Shown: positions 35,319-50,214 of the stretch, one piece after another
Numbering within the stretch: position 1 is the stretch's first letter
Layout of the letters: each line of letters starts with the position of its first letter
Assembly (NCBI GenBank): GCA_003864495.1
Contig: ML133496.1
Span: 255,122-319,121, forward strand
DNA: 64,000 nt
Origin: Nemopilema nomurai
Taxonomy: Eukaryota; Cnidaria; Scyphozoa; Rhizostomeae; Rhizostomatidae
Direction of reading: 5' to 3'
Made by a program: the position numbers and the translations under genes
Notes under the pieces: generated by a model
What the model was told of the DNA's origin: nothing
The model's database searches: none
Seen by the model: the letters and a program-made list of their open reading frames with translations, nothing else

Positions 35319-38300
35319 GTTTTTAGAATCTTGCCTCGCTCACGCGCAACTGGTGAGAGGATAAGAAAACTCCAGTTCTGAGTAGTTACGAAATCCCACC
35401 CATTCCAACCAGGTCACATGACCAATTATTTCCGCTCATATTATTTCGCGAAAGATGCGTTTCAAATACGTCACACGACTCATGTAACACAAACCAGTAA
35501 GAGTAAGAAAAAAACTGTTACTGATAATTTGTTTAGGTAAAGTGCAACTGGCCTGAGCTACAATTAACACGCTACATTTCGCTCCTGCTAGATAGCCATA
35601 GCCTAATCATCATATGGCATGGGCCTAATTATTGACTAGGTTATTCTAGTGATGTTTTGAGAAGGCATATTGACATTTAGGTAATCAGACCTGTGTAAAA
35701 AGGGTCATCATTCTCGAAGAAACCTCAGACAGAAGATAAAACAGTACCTTGCGGATCTCTGATGGTCATTGTCATTGGCGATTCTACGGGGGGCCAGGGG
35801 GCACGGCCCCCCCCAGAAATTTTCTTTGCCCCTTGTTTTGCCCCCCAGTTTTTTCAAAAGTTTCTATCAAAAATTCAATGTTTTCTGCCAGAAGCTGTTC
35901 AATCGTTTTTAACTTTGTTAGGGTTGCTCTCTTTATTTTCCTCAATGCTATCTTTATTGCATTTATTTACAAACTAGGGGCCCCGATAATTTTGGTTTGT
36001 AACCGAGGTGGACATTTATGAAATTTTGGCTCCTTTCTAATAAGTTACCAAGTAAAACCAAGTGTTGCCAAGAGTTCTGTAGTTACCAAGAAAAACTCAT
36101 TCTTGACAATCATTTAGTGGTCCACCTTCTTGCGCTGGGGTGCGCAGGGTCAATCCAATACCATCAAAGTATACCTTGGCAAACTGCTATTGCTTATCAA
36201 AATTGTATGAATTGAAATTCTGTGTAACAGAATGATTTGTTTGATCTCATGGAGGTTGAATTAAGGACATAACTACTATGGAAAAATTTTACCAATCAAG
36301 TTTAGTTCTTCTGTTGAAAACCATGATCGTAATGCATTATTGTTAAACAGATAAAACTCAGTGGAGTAACAGAAAAAAGTTACTTTTAGTCAAATAACAA
36401 ACTGTCACGATCCTTTAGGGGCCCCCAGCAACAATTTTTCTTTGTTATTTTCCTAGGGGACACAGCTGCTCCTTACACCACTAATAAAACTATTTTGCAT
36501 AATGATAACAGCCTTGATAGAGCTGTACCAAGGACATACTTACTCCTAGTTTCTACTAGTTTCCAAAGAAATATCTAGCGTTGGCTTCTATAACTGAAAG
36601 TTTGGCCCACGGTTATCCCCCCCCCCCAGACTTTTAAGGCTAGAATCGCCACTGGACATCGTATCACGAGACCTGGTTGAAACGGGTGGGATTTGGTAAC
36701 TACCGAAGTTCTGTCGTATGATTTTGTAGATTTTGCTGTAATGCATCCTTTAACGATAATAATCAAGGTCTTCAGATGAAACCTTTGTCCATATCAAGCT
36801 CGGGAGAAGCCAACATATTTCGTTAGAAAATGATCTTCTAGAAAAAGGATGCAGGTGGAATGAGTGCCCCCTTGTTTTTAGTTAGCGGGAGTGGGAACCC
36901 TGTTCTCGTGGAGGTATCTTTGGGAGCAACTATTGCAGATTATCTTTTTATTATTCTCCAGTTGTTCCAGCTACTTGTGCGAACTTTCAGAGCTTCGAGA
37001 AAATACACGGCTTCGCTCTGCAACACAGTTCATTGGCACTGGTAGAGTAACAAAGCAGTGTCTTTCACCATAAGAGTTTTCAAAATGTTCACGTTATGTT
37101 AAGTATTGTTTAGTATTGTTTATCAACCCATGACCCTGAGAAGATGGATAATTTTATAAAATTAAAACGAGACAGTGGAACTGCATTTTCCGCACTTTTC
37201 CATCCGATACCCTGCAAGTGCACAAACGCCCGGAGCAATATGTCATCACAACTCATACACTCAAAAATATTTTTGCAACATCAAATTGATTAATTACAAT
37301 ATACTGGTTATCATACTTAAACTAAATATACAATATTCAAGTTAATTTGGCTAAAGAACAATGCATGGTCAACCGCAATATTTTATAGAACAGCAATGAG
37401 AATTAAACAATTTTCACAATAACTCATAAGGCAGTTAAAAATCCTTCTAAGTAAGCAGAGAAGATGAAAAAGTAAAATATGTATGTGCCTATTGAAGATT
37501 GATTTAGGGTTATCCGAGGAGGCTAACTGAGGGGCAACGGGGAGGTCTGCTGTGGGAGGTGGTCCAGTAAGGGAGTCTTTGTACCTCTAACTTCCTTCGC
37601 CAGTTGCTGTCCCAAAAGAAATGCATGACGGGATGCACTACGTAACTTTCTCGTGACCAGTGTTGCCTTCCTCTGGGCGAAAGGAGCGACGGACGAAAAC
37701 GGTGGAATCCTCTGACAACGCTGTATCTTTTGAAGGTAAAAACCGTATTGTTTCCTTGTTTAGGTGTAAACTCAATCAATAAGAGGAGCACAATTTATTA
37801 TGCCCGATTTACATCTCGATTGATACTTCACCATAACTTGAGAACTTGGAGGGTTAGGCTTAGCTATCTGCATTGCGGCCTATTTGTCAGCAATGGTTGT
37901 GGGTTGGGTTGAGGCCCTATCTAGCTATACGACGCTCCACGAAGCAGAAGAAATATTTTAGGTCTTGGAGCATATTTGTTAGACGCTTTTGAGATTAGCA
38001 TTAACTGGGAGCCTAGAGGAAAGCCATTACTCACGGGAACTTAAAATTGTTGTGGGTAGGTGCCTAAGTATTTAGGCTTGTTCTTGCCTGCCTGACAAAG
38101 TACGCTTTCAAAGTTGCGAGAATATTGCAAATTCGGGTTTTTTCATAAAGGATTTTCTTGAAAGCCAGCTCGGTGATCAAGTTACATCCAATAGCTGAAC
38201 CATCTAGAATTTTTCAAGAGAGTGAAATTCGTAATAATTTTGTCTACAAATTTTGGATTGGTATGAAATATACTTTAAGTTATTTCGTGTTATGTGGAAG

Positions 38301-38572
38301 GGGTGAAATTCTGAAACTGAAAACACTAAACAAAGGTTAATTTTCAAGTCAGAAATATTTTTGCCAGACATGAAAAATAGAAAATGCCAGTGGTAAATTT
38401 TTTTTCAGAACCTCATTTTCAGCATCCCCTCGATTCTAACGCAACAGTTTTTTTTGAACTTTAGAAAAGATCTGTATGGCTTTTTCTTTTTGCTAATTTA
38501 CCTAGATACTCATATTTTTTAATTGCTCCTTGAATTATATAAATATTTGCTCTTAGTGAAAACAGTTCTAAG
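35319..38572. other. Divergent spacer between receptor B and Rab7
   Basis: No coding exon was recognised in about 3.2 kb. It holds the receptor B promoter side, a hAT-like MITE (35773-36654) and, nearer Rab7, sequence that may contain a 5' non-coding exon. Open frames at 35749-36021 and 37791-37510 show no family resemblance. Confidence 0.5.
35773..36654. mobile_element. Non-autonomous hAT-like MITE with homopolymer ends
   Basis: The left end CATTGGCGATTCTA and the right end (complement CAGTGGCGATTCTA) form a 14-bp inverted repeat with one mismatch. Flanking 8-mers GTCATTGT and GACATCGT agree at 6 of 8 positions, an eroded 8-bp duplication. C/G runs lie just inside both ends. No transposase frame is present. 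Confidence 0.7.
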
Positions 38573-41357
<2,785 letters not shown>

Positions 41358-42826
41358 ATTTAGATGCTGATGCCAGCGTAACTGTTTCTTTTCTTGTAAA
41401 ATGCATCTATGAAGTAGCATGACGTTTTCTATTTCCAAATGGTAATGCATTGGAATGGTATTCACAATTTCTCTTTCTGTTAGTATGGCTGATTTGTACT
41501 GTGAAGCTCAGATGGAACCATTTTATTTAGGGTATAAATTTTTGTTTCAAATGTAAAAAACTTTTCACAGAGTTGAAGAATTTCACTTTGGATCAGCCAA
41601 AATATTTCTTAAATTAATTGGGCACAGTTTGTATTGTTTATTTTATTCACAACTGCATCATTTCAATTAAAAGTTTAATACTTTATCCTTGTGCCCGAGA
41701 ATCCATTTGAATTGAAGTAAGTTTAAAATGAGCACTAGTTTAAACTATCAATTGGAATAAGTAAGAATCAAGTTGCTTGCATTACTCTCATGATTATAAT
41801 TTTTGTCAAATGAATAAATGCGAAACACTGGATGATTTTTTTGTTTATTACTGTTTGTTGAAAGGAACGGAATGTTAAAAAAATGGGCAGTTTTTTGAGT
41901 CAGAAAGCACAGAATCCATAAAATAAGCTGATAAAACATCACAGTTTCTCACCAAGCATTGAGTCAATTCTAAACGCTTTGATATGCTTTCTCTTCGATG
42001 CAGTATCCATTTCTTATTTGAAATCTATTAACTGTGTTTCAGAATTTTTTCTGATTTTGTCAAGGGGCATTGAAACACTTAAATATATAATGATTATTTT
42101 AGTTAAGTGGAATACCATTTGCTTTGCTGCTGTACATTCTGATTGCAACTTTGTTGTATTTTTGACAGCATAATTCACAACGTAACTTGGAGTAATGACT
42201 GAAAATAATGAATATAAAATGTTGCAAAGACTGACTTCTTCTCTGGATTATTTACTTCCTTTTAAATGTAAGGCAAAGTCTATTTCAAAGCATCAGTTGC
42301 TTCATATAAGTGATGTATAATTCGACAAACAAATTCAAATAATTGCCAACCATATTCCATTGAAACCAGGAGTGGTCAAAGCTCGTATTCGTTAGTATAA
42401 AAGTTAATTGATTGGCATTTTTGGTTAAAAAATTGGTAAGCCAGGGTATAAGAGGTACTTGAAGAAGGACAAGAAAGATGACAGCTGGAGAGCGTGCATC
42501 CCATAAGTTAATTCTTGGTTAGTGGCTTGATGAGATGATAATAAGGTGATGGAGGATATCAGCTGGGGAGTCTCATTTAAAAACGATCTGTTTTTATTAA
42601 GCAACGGACAGTCTGTCACAGACTGGTTTTTAATGCCTGGACCAAAAAGCTATGTTAGGCACCACATCAATATGCCCTATTCACTACAATGTCTATTTTC
42701 TATAGCAAAAGAGGATGGATATCTTCCCCAGCTAAAGAGCTGTGTCCTTGTGCAGGAAGCCTTGCTGAGGGCGAAAAAGTACTTTATTATTGTGTCAACC
42801 TCAGGCTATTGTTGTTCCAAATGATG
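41358..42826. other. Rab7 3' region and gypsy 5' flank
   Basis: Holds the Rab7 3' UTR (an ATTAAA at about 41667 is a possible signal) and about 1.1 kb of unassigned DNA. The open frame 42546-42824 reaches the gypsy insertion site but resembles nothing I know. A CCTCAG acceptor-like site at 42799-42804 lies 22 nt before the target duplication. Confidence 0.45.
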
Positions 42827-42830
42827 AAGT

Positions 42831-43194
42831 TGTAGTGACTAAATAATTTGCTTAATCAACTAACGCTTATCATTTTCACAATTCTCTCATCGTTGCATCA
42901 TCACACCAAGTCAAGCTGACTCACCTTCGCTCTTTTCTAGCTCTAGATTTTTCCATCCAATTACATCATCATTACATCATACTAACACACGCTTCGTCAG
43001 CAAGTTGTATTTTTAGCTTAGGGATATAAATTTGCGCTGGTATAGTAGAGAGATTATTAATTCACAAGAAGTCAAGAACTGAAGTCAAGACTCTTCTCTT
43101 GGTGATATCCTCCAAAGATCAACGATTCGGTAAGGTAAGCCTTATTTGTCTTCTTGATAATAGTTCCCAAAGAACAGCAATAAGAACTATTAAA
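42831..43194 (+). repeat. 5' LTR of the gypsy element
   Basis: 364 bp, starting TGTAGTGAC and ending TATTAAA, with a TATAAA box at about 43025-43030 as core promoter. The end was placed by the TGG-starting primer site that follows and by the 11-bp LTR remnant at 53093-53103. Confidence 0.92.
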
Positions 43195-43298
43195 TTGGTA
43201 ACCACGCCGTTTCTTCCGTTTATCGAACACCGTACTTCTACATTTCATCTTCCGTGTACTGCTGGTTCTCTGGTTATTTTACGCTTCCGATTTTCATC

Positions 43299-44192
43299 AT
43301 GAATGACGCTCCAGCCCCGACCAGTTCTCCTAGTTCCCCGTCCACAACAACAAGTCCCGTTTCCCATGCCGTCGCTGCCGTAAGCCTGAAACTGCCTCCG
43401 TTTTGGCCAAATGATCCGGCTGTTTGGTTTGCCCAGGTGGAAGCTCAATTTCTTACACGACAAATCACGGCACAAAACACCAAATTCGCCTATGTCATCT
43501 CCTCTCTTAGTCCAGAAATTGCTCAAGAAATCCGTGATCTCATCCTTTCGCCTCCTGCTGATTGCCCGTACGACACGTTGAAAACGGAACTTATTAGACG
43601 AACTTCCGCCTCCGAACAACAGCGATTACATCGGCTGCTGACCTCTGAAGAATTGGGAGACAAGAAACCTTCACAATTTCTTCGTAAATTGAGACAACTC
43701 TTGGGGGACCGCCACTTAGAGGACGACCTCTTGCGACACATTTTTCTTCAACGTCTGCCCTCCAACGTCCAACTAATTCTTGCCTCCACCCCTGACAGCC
43801 TCTCAATCGACGCATTGGCCTCGCTCGCCGACAAGATCTTGGACGTTGCTCCTCCTCAGCACTCCCTTGCAGCTCTTTCTCCATTGCCACCGTCTTCTGC
43901 ATGCCACGACATTGCTGAATTGCGGCAACAAGTAAACAACCTGTCTACCCAGCTTACCAATGCCATTAGTCAACTCCAGATCTCGTCTCGCTATCGTCCT
44001 CGTTCTCGTTCACGTGGTCGGAGTCCCATCCGTCCTCGTTCTCGCCCAATTTCCAGCTCTTCCTCCTCTTCCGAATCATTTTGTTGGTATCATCAACAAT
44101 TTGGTTCTGCCGCTCGAAACTGCAATCCACCCTGCTCATTTCTTCCCTCAAGTTCACCTCGCCAGTCGGAAAACTTCCCAGCCAGAGACTGA
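43299..44192 (+). CDS. gag: Gypsy Gag
   Basis: 297 aa from the first ATG after the LTR. A Pro/Ser/Thr-rich start leads into a capsid region ([20 protein letters not shown] ... [20 protein letters not shown]), then an Arg/Ser-rich nucleic-acid-binding segment and one zinc finger with spacing C-x2-H-x9-C-x3-C (starting CWYHQQFG). Intact, and overlapping the pol frame. Confidence 0.93.
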   Translation: MNDAPAPTSSPSSPSTTTSPVSHAVAAVSLKLPPFWPNDPAVWFAQVEAQFLTRQITAQNTKFAYVISSLSPEIAQEIRDLILSPPADCPYDTLKTELIRRTSASEQQRLHRLLTSEELGDKKPSQFLRKLRQLLGDRHLEDDLLRHIFLQRLPSNVQLILASTPDSLSIDALASLADKILDVAPPQHSLAALSPLPPSSACHDIAELRQQVNNLSTQLTNAISQLQISSRYRPRSRSRGRSPIRPRSRPISSSSSSSESFCWYHQQFGSAARNCNPPCSFLPSSSPRQSENFPARD

Positions 44193-47124
44193 GGGCGACA
44201 AGTCAACCTGGCCAACAACGCACCAGTCCTTTTTTTTCATCACAGACCGCACAACTGGTATACGTTTCCTCGTGGATACTGGCGCTGATGTGAGTGTTTT
44301 CCCTCCAAGTCCTGCTGAAAAACGTCATCCTGCCTCGTTAATCCTCCAAGCTGTCAACCAATCTGCCATTCCAACTTACGGTGAAAAATCTATGGCCTTA
44401 GATCTCGGACTTCGCCGTCTGCACAGATGGATTTTCATCATCGCTGACATACCCACACCCATTCTTGGAGCAGATTTCCTCGCCCACTATGGTCTCAAAG
44501 TTGACGTTCGCAACCGCACCCTCATCGACACTACTACCAGCCTCAGTATCCGCGGTCTCTCTTCTTCCGCCTCTTCCCCAAGTCCTGTGTTGTGTTTCCC
44601 TGATGCTTCACCCTACAGTTTGCTGCTTAAGAGGTTTCCCGATATCACCCGGCCAAGCTACAACGAGTCTGCGATCAAGCATTCCGTCACGCATCACATT
44701 CATACCACCGGACCACCAGTTTTCTGTCGCCCACGACGGCTCGCTCCTGACCGCCTGAAGATCGCCAAAGCAGAATTCGACCATATGCTCCAACTTGGCA
44801 TCATCCGCCCCTCCTCCAGCAGTTGGTCCTCACCCCTGCACATGGTTCCAAAGCCCACCTCTGGTGACTGGCGGCCCTGTGGAGACTATCGCGCCTTGAA
44901 CAATGCAACGGTACCGGACCGCTACCCGATTCCACACATTCAGGATTTCTCATCTTCACTCTACGGCAAGACTATCTTTTCCAAAATCGACTTGGTCCGC
45001 GCTTACCACCAAATTCCCGTCCATCCGGAGGATGTACCCAAAACCGCCATTGCCACACCTTTTGGTCTTTATGAGTTTCTTCGGATGCCGTTCGGTCTAC
45101 GTAATGCGGCTCAGACCTTTCAACGTTTCATTGACGAAGTCCTCCGTGGTCTTGATTTCGTGTATGCGTACATCGACGATCTCCTAATCGCCAGCTCCTC
45201 CGAGTCCGAGCATCTTCATCATCTGGAACTTCTTTTTACGCGCCTTTCCGAATATGGGGTAGTTCTGAATCCGTCCAAATGCAATTTTGGTTCCTCCTCC
45301 TTGGACTTTCTTGGACATCACATCTCTGCAAATGGCATTTCACCTCTCCCAACAAAAGTTCAAGCTATCAGTGACTTTTCACCCCCAAAAACTACTCGCC
45401 AACTTCGTGAGTTCTTAGGCCTCGTCAATTTTTATCGCCGTTTCATACCTCAATGTGCCACCATTCTTCAGCCTCTAACTGATCTGTTGTCCCGCAGACA
45501 CACTAGCACCAAGTTTCATTTCCCTGCTGCTGCTCTCGATGCCTTCAATACCATCAAAACCGCCCTAGCCAACGCAACTCTTCTCACTCATCCGTCTCCA
45601 GACGCTCCCCATTGTCTGATGATCGACGCCTCAAACACTGCCGTGGGTGGTGTTCTCCAGCAACAAAGACAAGGTACCTGGCATCCTATCGCCTTCTTTT
45701 CTAAACGTTTGCAGCCGGCCGAAGTGAAGTACAGCACTTTTAGTCGCGAACTACTTGCCGTATATCTCGCTATTCGTCATTTCCGACATTTCCTCGAAGG
45801 ACGTACCTTTTACGTGCTAACCGACCACAAACCACTTACACATGCATTAGCTGCTTCCCCGGATCGTTACTCTCCGAGAGAAACCCGCCATCTTGACTAC
45901 ATTTCCCAGTTCACCTCGGACATTCGCCACATCAAAGGACACAACAACCCCGTCGCTGATGCATTATCCCGCCTGGATCTTAACGCCGTTCGTCACTCGT
46001 CACCCATCGACTTCACACTCCTTGCAGAAGCACAGCAGCACGATCCCGCCATACCGTCTTTAAAGTCCTCTTCTTCCCTCTGCCTGCACGATGTTCCATT
46101 GCCGTCAGATGCTGGTACCATACTTTGTGACATGTCTACCACTTCGCCGCGCCCTTATGTCCCACCCTCCTATCGCCGCATCATCTTTGACCAGCTCCAC
46201 AGTCTTTCCCACCCGGGTATTCGTGCGTCTCAGAAACTCATTGCCGACCGGTTCGTCTGGCCTAGCATCAATAAAGATGTTCGCAAATGGGCCCGTTCCT
46301 GCAAATCATGTCAAGCAGCAAAGATCCACCGACACACCGCAGCCCCAATCGGCACGTTCCTTCAGCCCGATGCTCGTTTTGACCATCTCCACGTTGATAT
46401 CGTCGGACCGCTTCCTCCATCGCAAGGTTTTCGATCTCTGCTGACTGTCATCGACCGTTTCACTCGCTGGCCTGAAGCAATACCTATTCCAGACATCACC
46501 GCAGAATCCGTCGCTCGTGCCCTCGTGTCCCGTTGGATTTCCACCTTCGGTGTTCCATCCACCATCACCACAGATCGCGGTGCTCAATTCGAATCGTCAT
46601 TGTTTTCTCACCTCACCGCGTCCCTTGGCATCCAACGGATCCGCACCACGGCTTATCATCCATGCTCTAATGGGATGATCGAGCGTTTCCACCGTCAACT
46701 GAAGGCCTCATTTAAAACCTACCAGGACCCCAGCAAATGGACCGAAATTCTGCCCCTGATTCTCCTTGGCATTCGTTCCACCGTAAAAGCTGATCTCCAC
46801 TGCACACCCGCCCAGCTGGTTTATGGCACCACCCTCCGCTTACCTGGACAGTTTCTTAACACGGAATCCCCACAAGCTCCCCTTGATCCAACCAACTATT
46901 CTCATCGATTGGAAAATGCCATGCAGGCTCTCAAACCCATCTCCCCTCGCTACCAAGTTAAGAAGTCATTTCTCCCCACCGACCTACAAACTTGCACCCA
47001 CGTCTTCATTCGCACCGACGCTGTCCGCCACCCTCTGTTAAGACTTTCGTCTATCTCTCTCGCTGGTTCTACGGAAAGTTGTCGATGTGTCCAAGAGAAA
47101 AGCCAAGAAAAGGAATCTTTCTAG
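44193..47124 (+). CDS. pol: Gypsy Pol, 3' end broken by insertion
   Basis: The open frame runs from 43960 to 47124 and is +1 relative to gag, so a frameshift in the gag-pol overlap is likely. Protease ([13 protein letters not shown]), reverse transcriptase with the YIDD active site ([12 protein letters not shown]), RNase H ([13 protein letters not shown]), the HHCC zinc finger of integrase (H-x3-H ... CKSC) and the DDE core ([24 protein letters not shown]) are all present. The natural C-terminus is cut at about 47036 by a 413-bp insertion, and its missing end reappears downstream. This copy is probably unable to make a full integrase. Confidence 0.93.
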
Positions 47125-47457
47125 CATCAAGCAATTTCTATCATCTCATAATGTTCATTTCTCTCAGCTTAACTTCATCCTACTGATAATTACGCGTTTT
47201 TTATTTGTTACAACGAGGAATTACTGAAATACCAGCCAATAGCAAGCGTTTTTACAATTTGCGTAAATTTATCACGTGAATGTTCATAACAATACATACT
47301 GCGTAAAAGGGCAATGATTAATTTCTATTTAAGCGTTCTGACAGCGCAAGCATAATATCACGTACAGTGGAGTCTGCGTAAGCATGACTCATGAGGAACT
47401 AGCTGCAAGCAAAATGTTAGTAAGCGTACGAGAGGGCTGGGAAAATCCACACCCTCT
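47029..47457. mobile_element. 413-bp insertion in gypsy pol with 8-bp target duplication
   Basis: CACCCTCT occurs at 47029-47036 and again at 47450-47457. The two flanks are contiguous parts of the integrase C-terminal region, so 47037-47449 is inserted DNA. I see no clear terminal inverted repeats, so the element type is unknown; 8-bp duplications suit hAT or P elements. The insert breaks pol with a stop at 47122-47124. Confidence 0.75.
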
Positions 47458-47713
47458 CCAACCTCCCTATACTGGCCCGTACAAGGTTCTCGCCCGCCAC
47501 GACAAGCACTTTGCGCTGGAAATTCGTGGCAAGCGCGAAAACGTCAGCATCGACCGCCTCAAGGTTGCCTACCTCGATACCGACATTCTGCCGTCAACTC
47601 CTAGAGACACGCCTTCCCCCACCTCGGCTCTTCCACCTGCTCGCATGAATCCAACATGCCCAATAACACGTTCTGGGAGGACCGTGCATTTTCCGGACAG
47701 ACTTACATATTAA
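47458..47713 (+). pseudogene. Displaced 3' end of gypsy pol
   Basis: Encodes the C-terminal integrase segment (QPPYTGPYKVLARHDKHFAL, a GPY/F-like module, then a Pro/Thr-rich tail ending at 47713). It is separated from the rest of pol by the 413-bp insertion. Confidence 0.85.
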
Positions 47714-47804
47714 CAGTTGTTCTTTTTCCTTATCTCGCATTAGTTTTTTTTTTTTCTATGTATCGAATGCTTCTCCTTCGTTTGCATTCTAGGGGGGGAG
47801 CTCT

Positions 47805-48157
47805 TGTAGTGACTAAATAATTTGCTTAATCAACTAACGCTTATCATTTTCACAATTCTCTCATCGTTGCATCATCACACCAAGTCAAGCTGACTCACCT
47901 TCGCTCTTTTCTAGCTCTAGATTTTTCCATCCAATTACATCATCATTACATCATACTAACACACGCTTCGTCAGCAAGTTGTATTTTTAGCTTAGGGATA
48001 TAAATTTGCGCTGGTATAGTAGAGAGATTATTAATTCACAAGAAGTCAAGAACTGAAGTCAAGACTCTTCTCTTGGTGATATCCTCCAAAGATCAACGAT
48101 TCGGTAAGGTAAGCCTTATTTGTCTTCTTGATAATAGTTCCCAAAGAACAGCAATAA
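47805..48157 (+). repeat. 3' LTR of gypsy, left fragment
   Basis: First 353 of 364 bp of the 3' LTR, apparently identical to 42831-43183 and preceded by a polypurine tract. It stops where the inner retrotransposon begins; the last 11 bp are at 53093-53103. Confidence 0.93.
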
Positions 48158-48383
48158 TGGGAATTAATATCTTTAATTCGAGTTAATACCCGCGGGGAAG
48201 GCGCTCACAACTATTTGGAGGTTCGTGTCGTGCTGCACGTCCACCTCCACAAGACTGTCAATCATAATTTGCTAACTATTTTTGTACTATTTACCTCGTG
48301 GTATCGTACAAGGCAGTGCCCTAGCATATCTGATTATTGACCGCTACACAGCACGTGGATCACACCACGTATATGCGTTTTTC
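48158..48383 (+). repeat. Split direct repeat A1
   Basis: 226-bp left-terminal repeat of the tyrosine-recombinase element, starting TGGGAATTAATATC; matches A2 at 52584-52809. Confidence 0.92.
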
Positions 48384-48626
48384 GATTCGGAATAATAACT
48401 TTTGGTTGATATCAACGGACTTTCATTCGTTGTTTGGTTCCTGGTTAAGAGGAATTTCAAGCTCGCCGCTCTGTTATCTGAACTGCAATTATTCTCAATT
48501 CTGGCCGACGTAGACCTAGGCGGACCTAAATCCAGAACCCTGCGCCGATACCGGATAACACTTTGGATTGGGTGAGATCTATCCTTATCTTCAATTTTAA
48601 TTGCGGTTTTACTTATTCGTATTCGC

Positions 48627-49330
48627 TTGGCGAGGTGCTGGTGGCTCTGGTTTGCAATGGCTCACTCACCTTCCGCCTCAGCTAGCAATGTGGACACGGA
48701 GCACGCCTCTCGGCAGGATCTCTCTGACCGTCTTCAAAGGCTCGATGACACTGTAAGGCTTGTTCGTGAGCAGTCTAATGCGGGGGCCAGGCAAAATTTG
48801 GCCGCCCCGGCTCAAACAACTGACCGCCCTCAAGCAGGTATGTCTCTGATCTCGGGGGAAGGTGGGCCTGGTGTCCACCCTGCCACGCTCGAAGCTGGGT
48901 TTACCCTAGGTATAAATAAGGGTCCCTTACAATCTGCATCACGGAATTGTGTTCCGGCATCTCAACAACCAACTGTTGTCTCAGAGTACATATTGGAAGA
49001 GCTCCGTTTTAAGTCCATTGCAGGTCCGTTTTCAGGTCCCCCAATTTCTGGACTCCAGCTAAATCGCTTTGGGGTACTTCCGAGGTCTACCCCAGGGAAG
49101 TTCCGTCTGATTACAGATTTGTCCTTCCCCCCGCTCTAGTGTTAATGACCTTATCCCAGATAGGGAAGCCGCCGTCTCCTACACTGGAATCCCAGAAGCC
49201 ATTGCAGCCATAGTTAAAGTGGGTAGGGTGCTTTGCTGGCGAAATTTGATATCTCACGGGCTTATCGTCTTTTACCTGTGCACCCTTTTTAGCTCCCTCA
49301 ACTAGGAGAACCTATGTCTCCGCACAGTCT
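48627..49330 (+). pseudogene. Remnant gag / DIRS-type reverse transcriptase
   Basis: An open frame to 49139 encodes a Gln/Ser-rich Gag-like stretch followed by the DIRS-type RT start (LEELRFKSIAGPFSGPP, GVLPRSTPGKFRLITDLSFP). A frameshift near 49138 breaks it; the next frame continues with VNDLIPDREAAVSYTGIPEA, then degenerates by about 49330. The YxDD-containing palm, RNase H and methyltransferase parts expected in this group are missing. Confidence 0.8.
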
Positions 49331-49342
49331 CAATTCCTGCGC

Positions 49343-50211
49343 TTGTGCTTAAAAAACGGGTGCTTAGCAAACAATGGTACGCCTTGCCCAGCTTCCGAAC
49401 TAACATTACGCTTCATTGGAGAAATGCAAGATCGACAAGCATCATCAGTAAAAGTTTATTTGGCTGCAGTCCGGTCTCTCCATATCATGTTGGGCCATCC
49501 AGATCCCTTTCTCAACTGTCCCAGGATCCCATTAGCTGTCCGGGGCTTCCAACAATCTCAAGCATCTTATACCCGGCATTCCAAGCTCCCAATCACAGCT
49601 TTCATTTTGCATACCCTGAGACTTCAGTTGGTTTTGTCAGTTTACAACGATGTGATGATATGGGCTGCCTTTGTACTGCATTTTTTGGTTGCCTGAGGGC
49701 TGCAGACTTACTATTCCCCCATCTGGTTTCAATGACAAGCTTCATTTATCGCCGTCGCTGTGTCAATTGATGGTTACCCTATTCCGAAGACAGTATTTGT
49801 GTTTTTAAAATTCTCCAAAACTGATCAATTTGGGAAAGGCTGCTACATCGTGTTGGCAAGATCTGACTCGCCCCCTATGTCCGGTGGCTGCCTTGTTTAT
49901 GTCGTATTTACGTTTTAGGGGCTCCGAGCAAGGCCCCCCTTTTTCGTTTTGCTGATTCGTCACCATTGACAAAAAGCCGTTTATTTAACAGACTGCGTAC
50001 CTTACTCCAGTCCATTGGCTGGAAGGGTAATTATACCTTGCACAGCTTTATAGAGTTGGAGTGCACAACTGCAGACTCGTTAGGCTTCCCAGACCACCTT
50101 GTTAAGGTTTTAGGACGATGGTCCAGTGATGCCTATAAGTGCTTTTCAAAGTCACATGGTATATTCAGAGTCGTTGCTGTGAATATGCAAACTTATTTCT
50201 TAATGCAGTGA
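49343..50211 (+). pseudogene. Degenerate tyrosine recombinase
   Basis: Split over several frames. The N-terminal SAM-like part reads ASSVKVYLAAVRSLHI ... RIPLAVRGFQ; the catalytic part begins around FFGCLRAADLLFPH (first Arg) and ends LGRWSSDAY (nucleophile Tyr). The expected H-x-x-R box reads HSFI, so the second Arg is lost. Inactive by frameshift and by active-site loss; the element would need an enzyme from another copy. Confidence 0.8.
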
Positions 50212-50214
50212 TTT

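Noticed and set aside
42546..42824. 92-aa open frame just before the gypsy element
   Set aside because: No recognisable domain, no supported splice sites within it, and length is unremarkable for the base composition.
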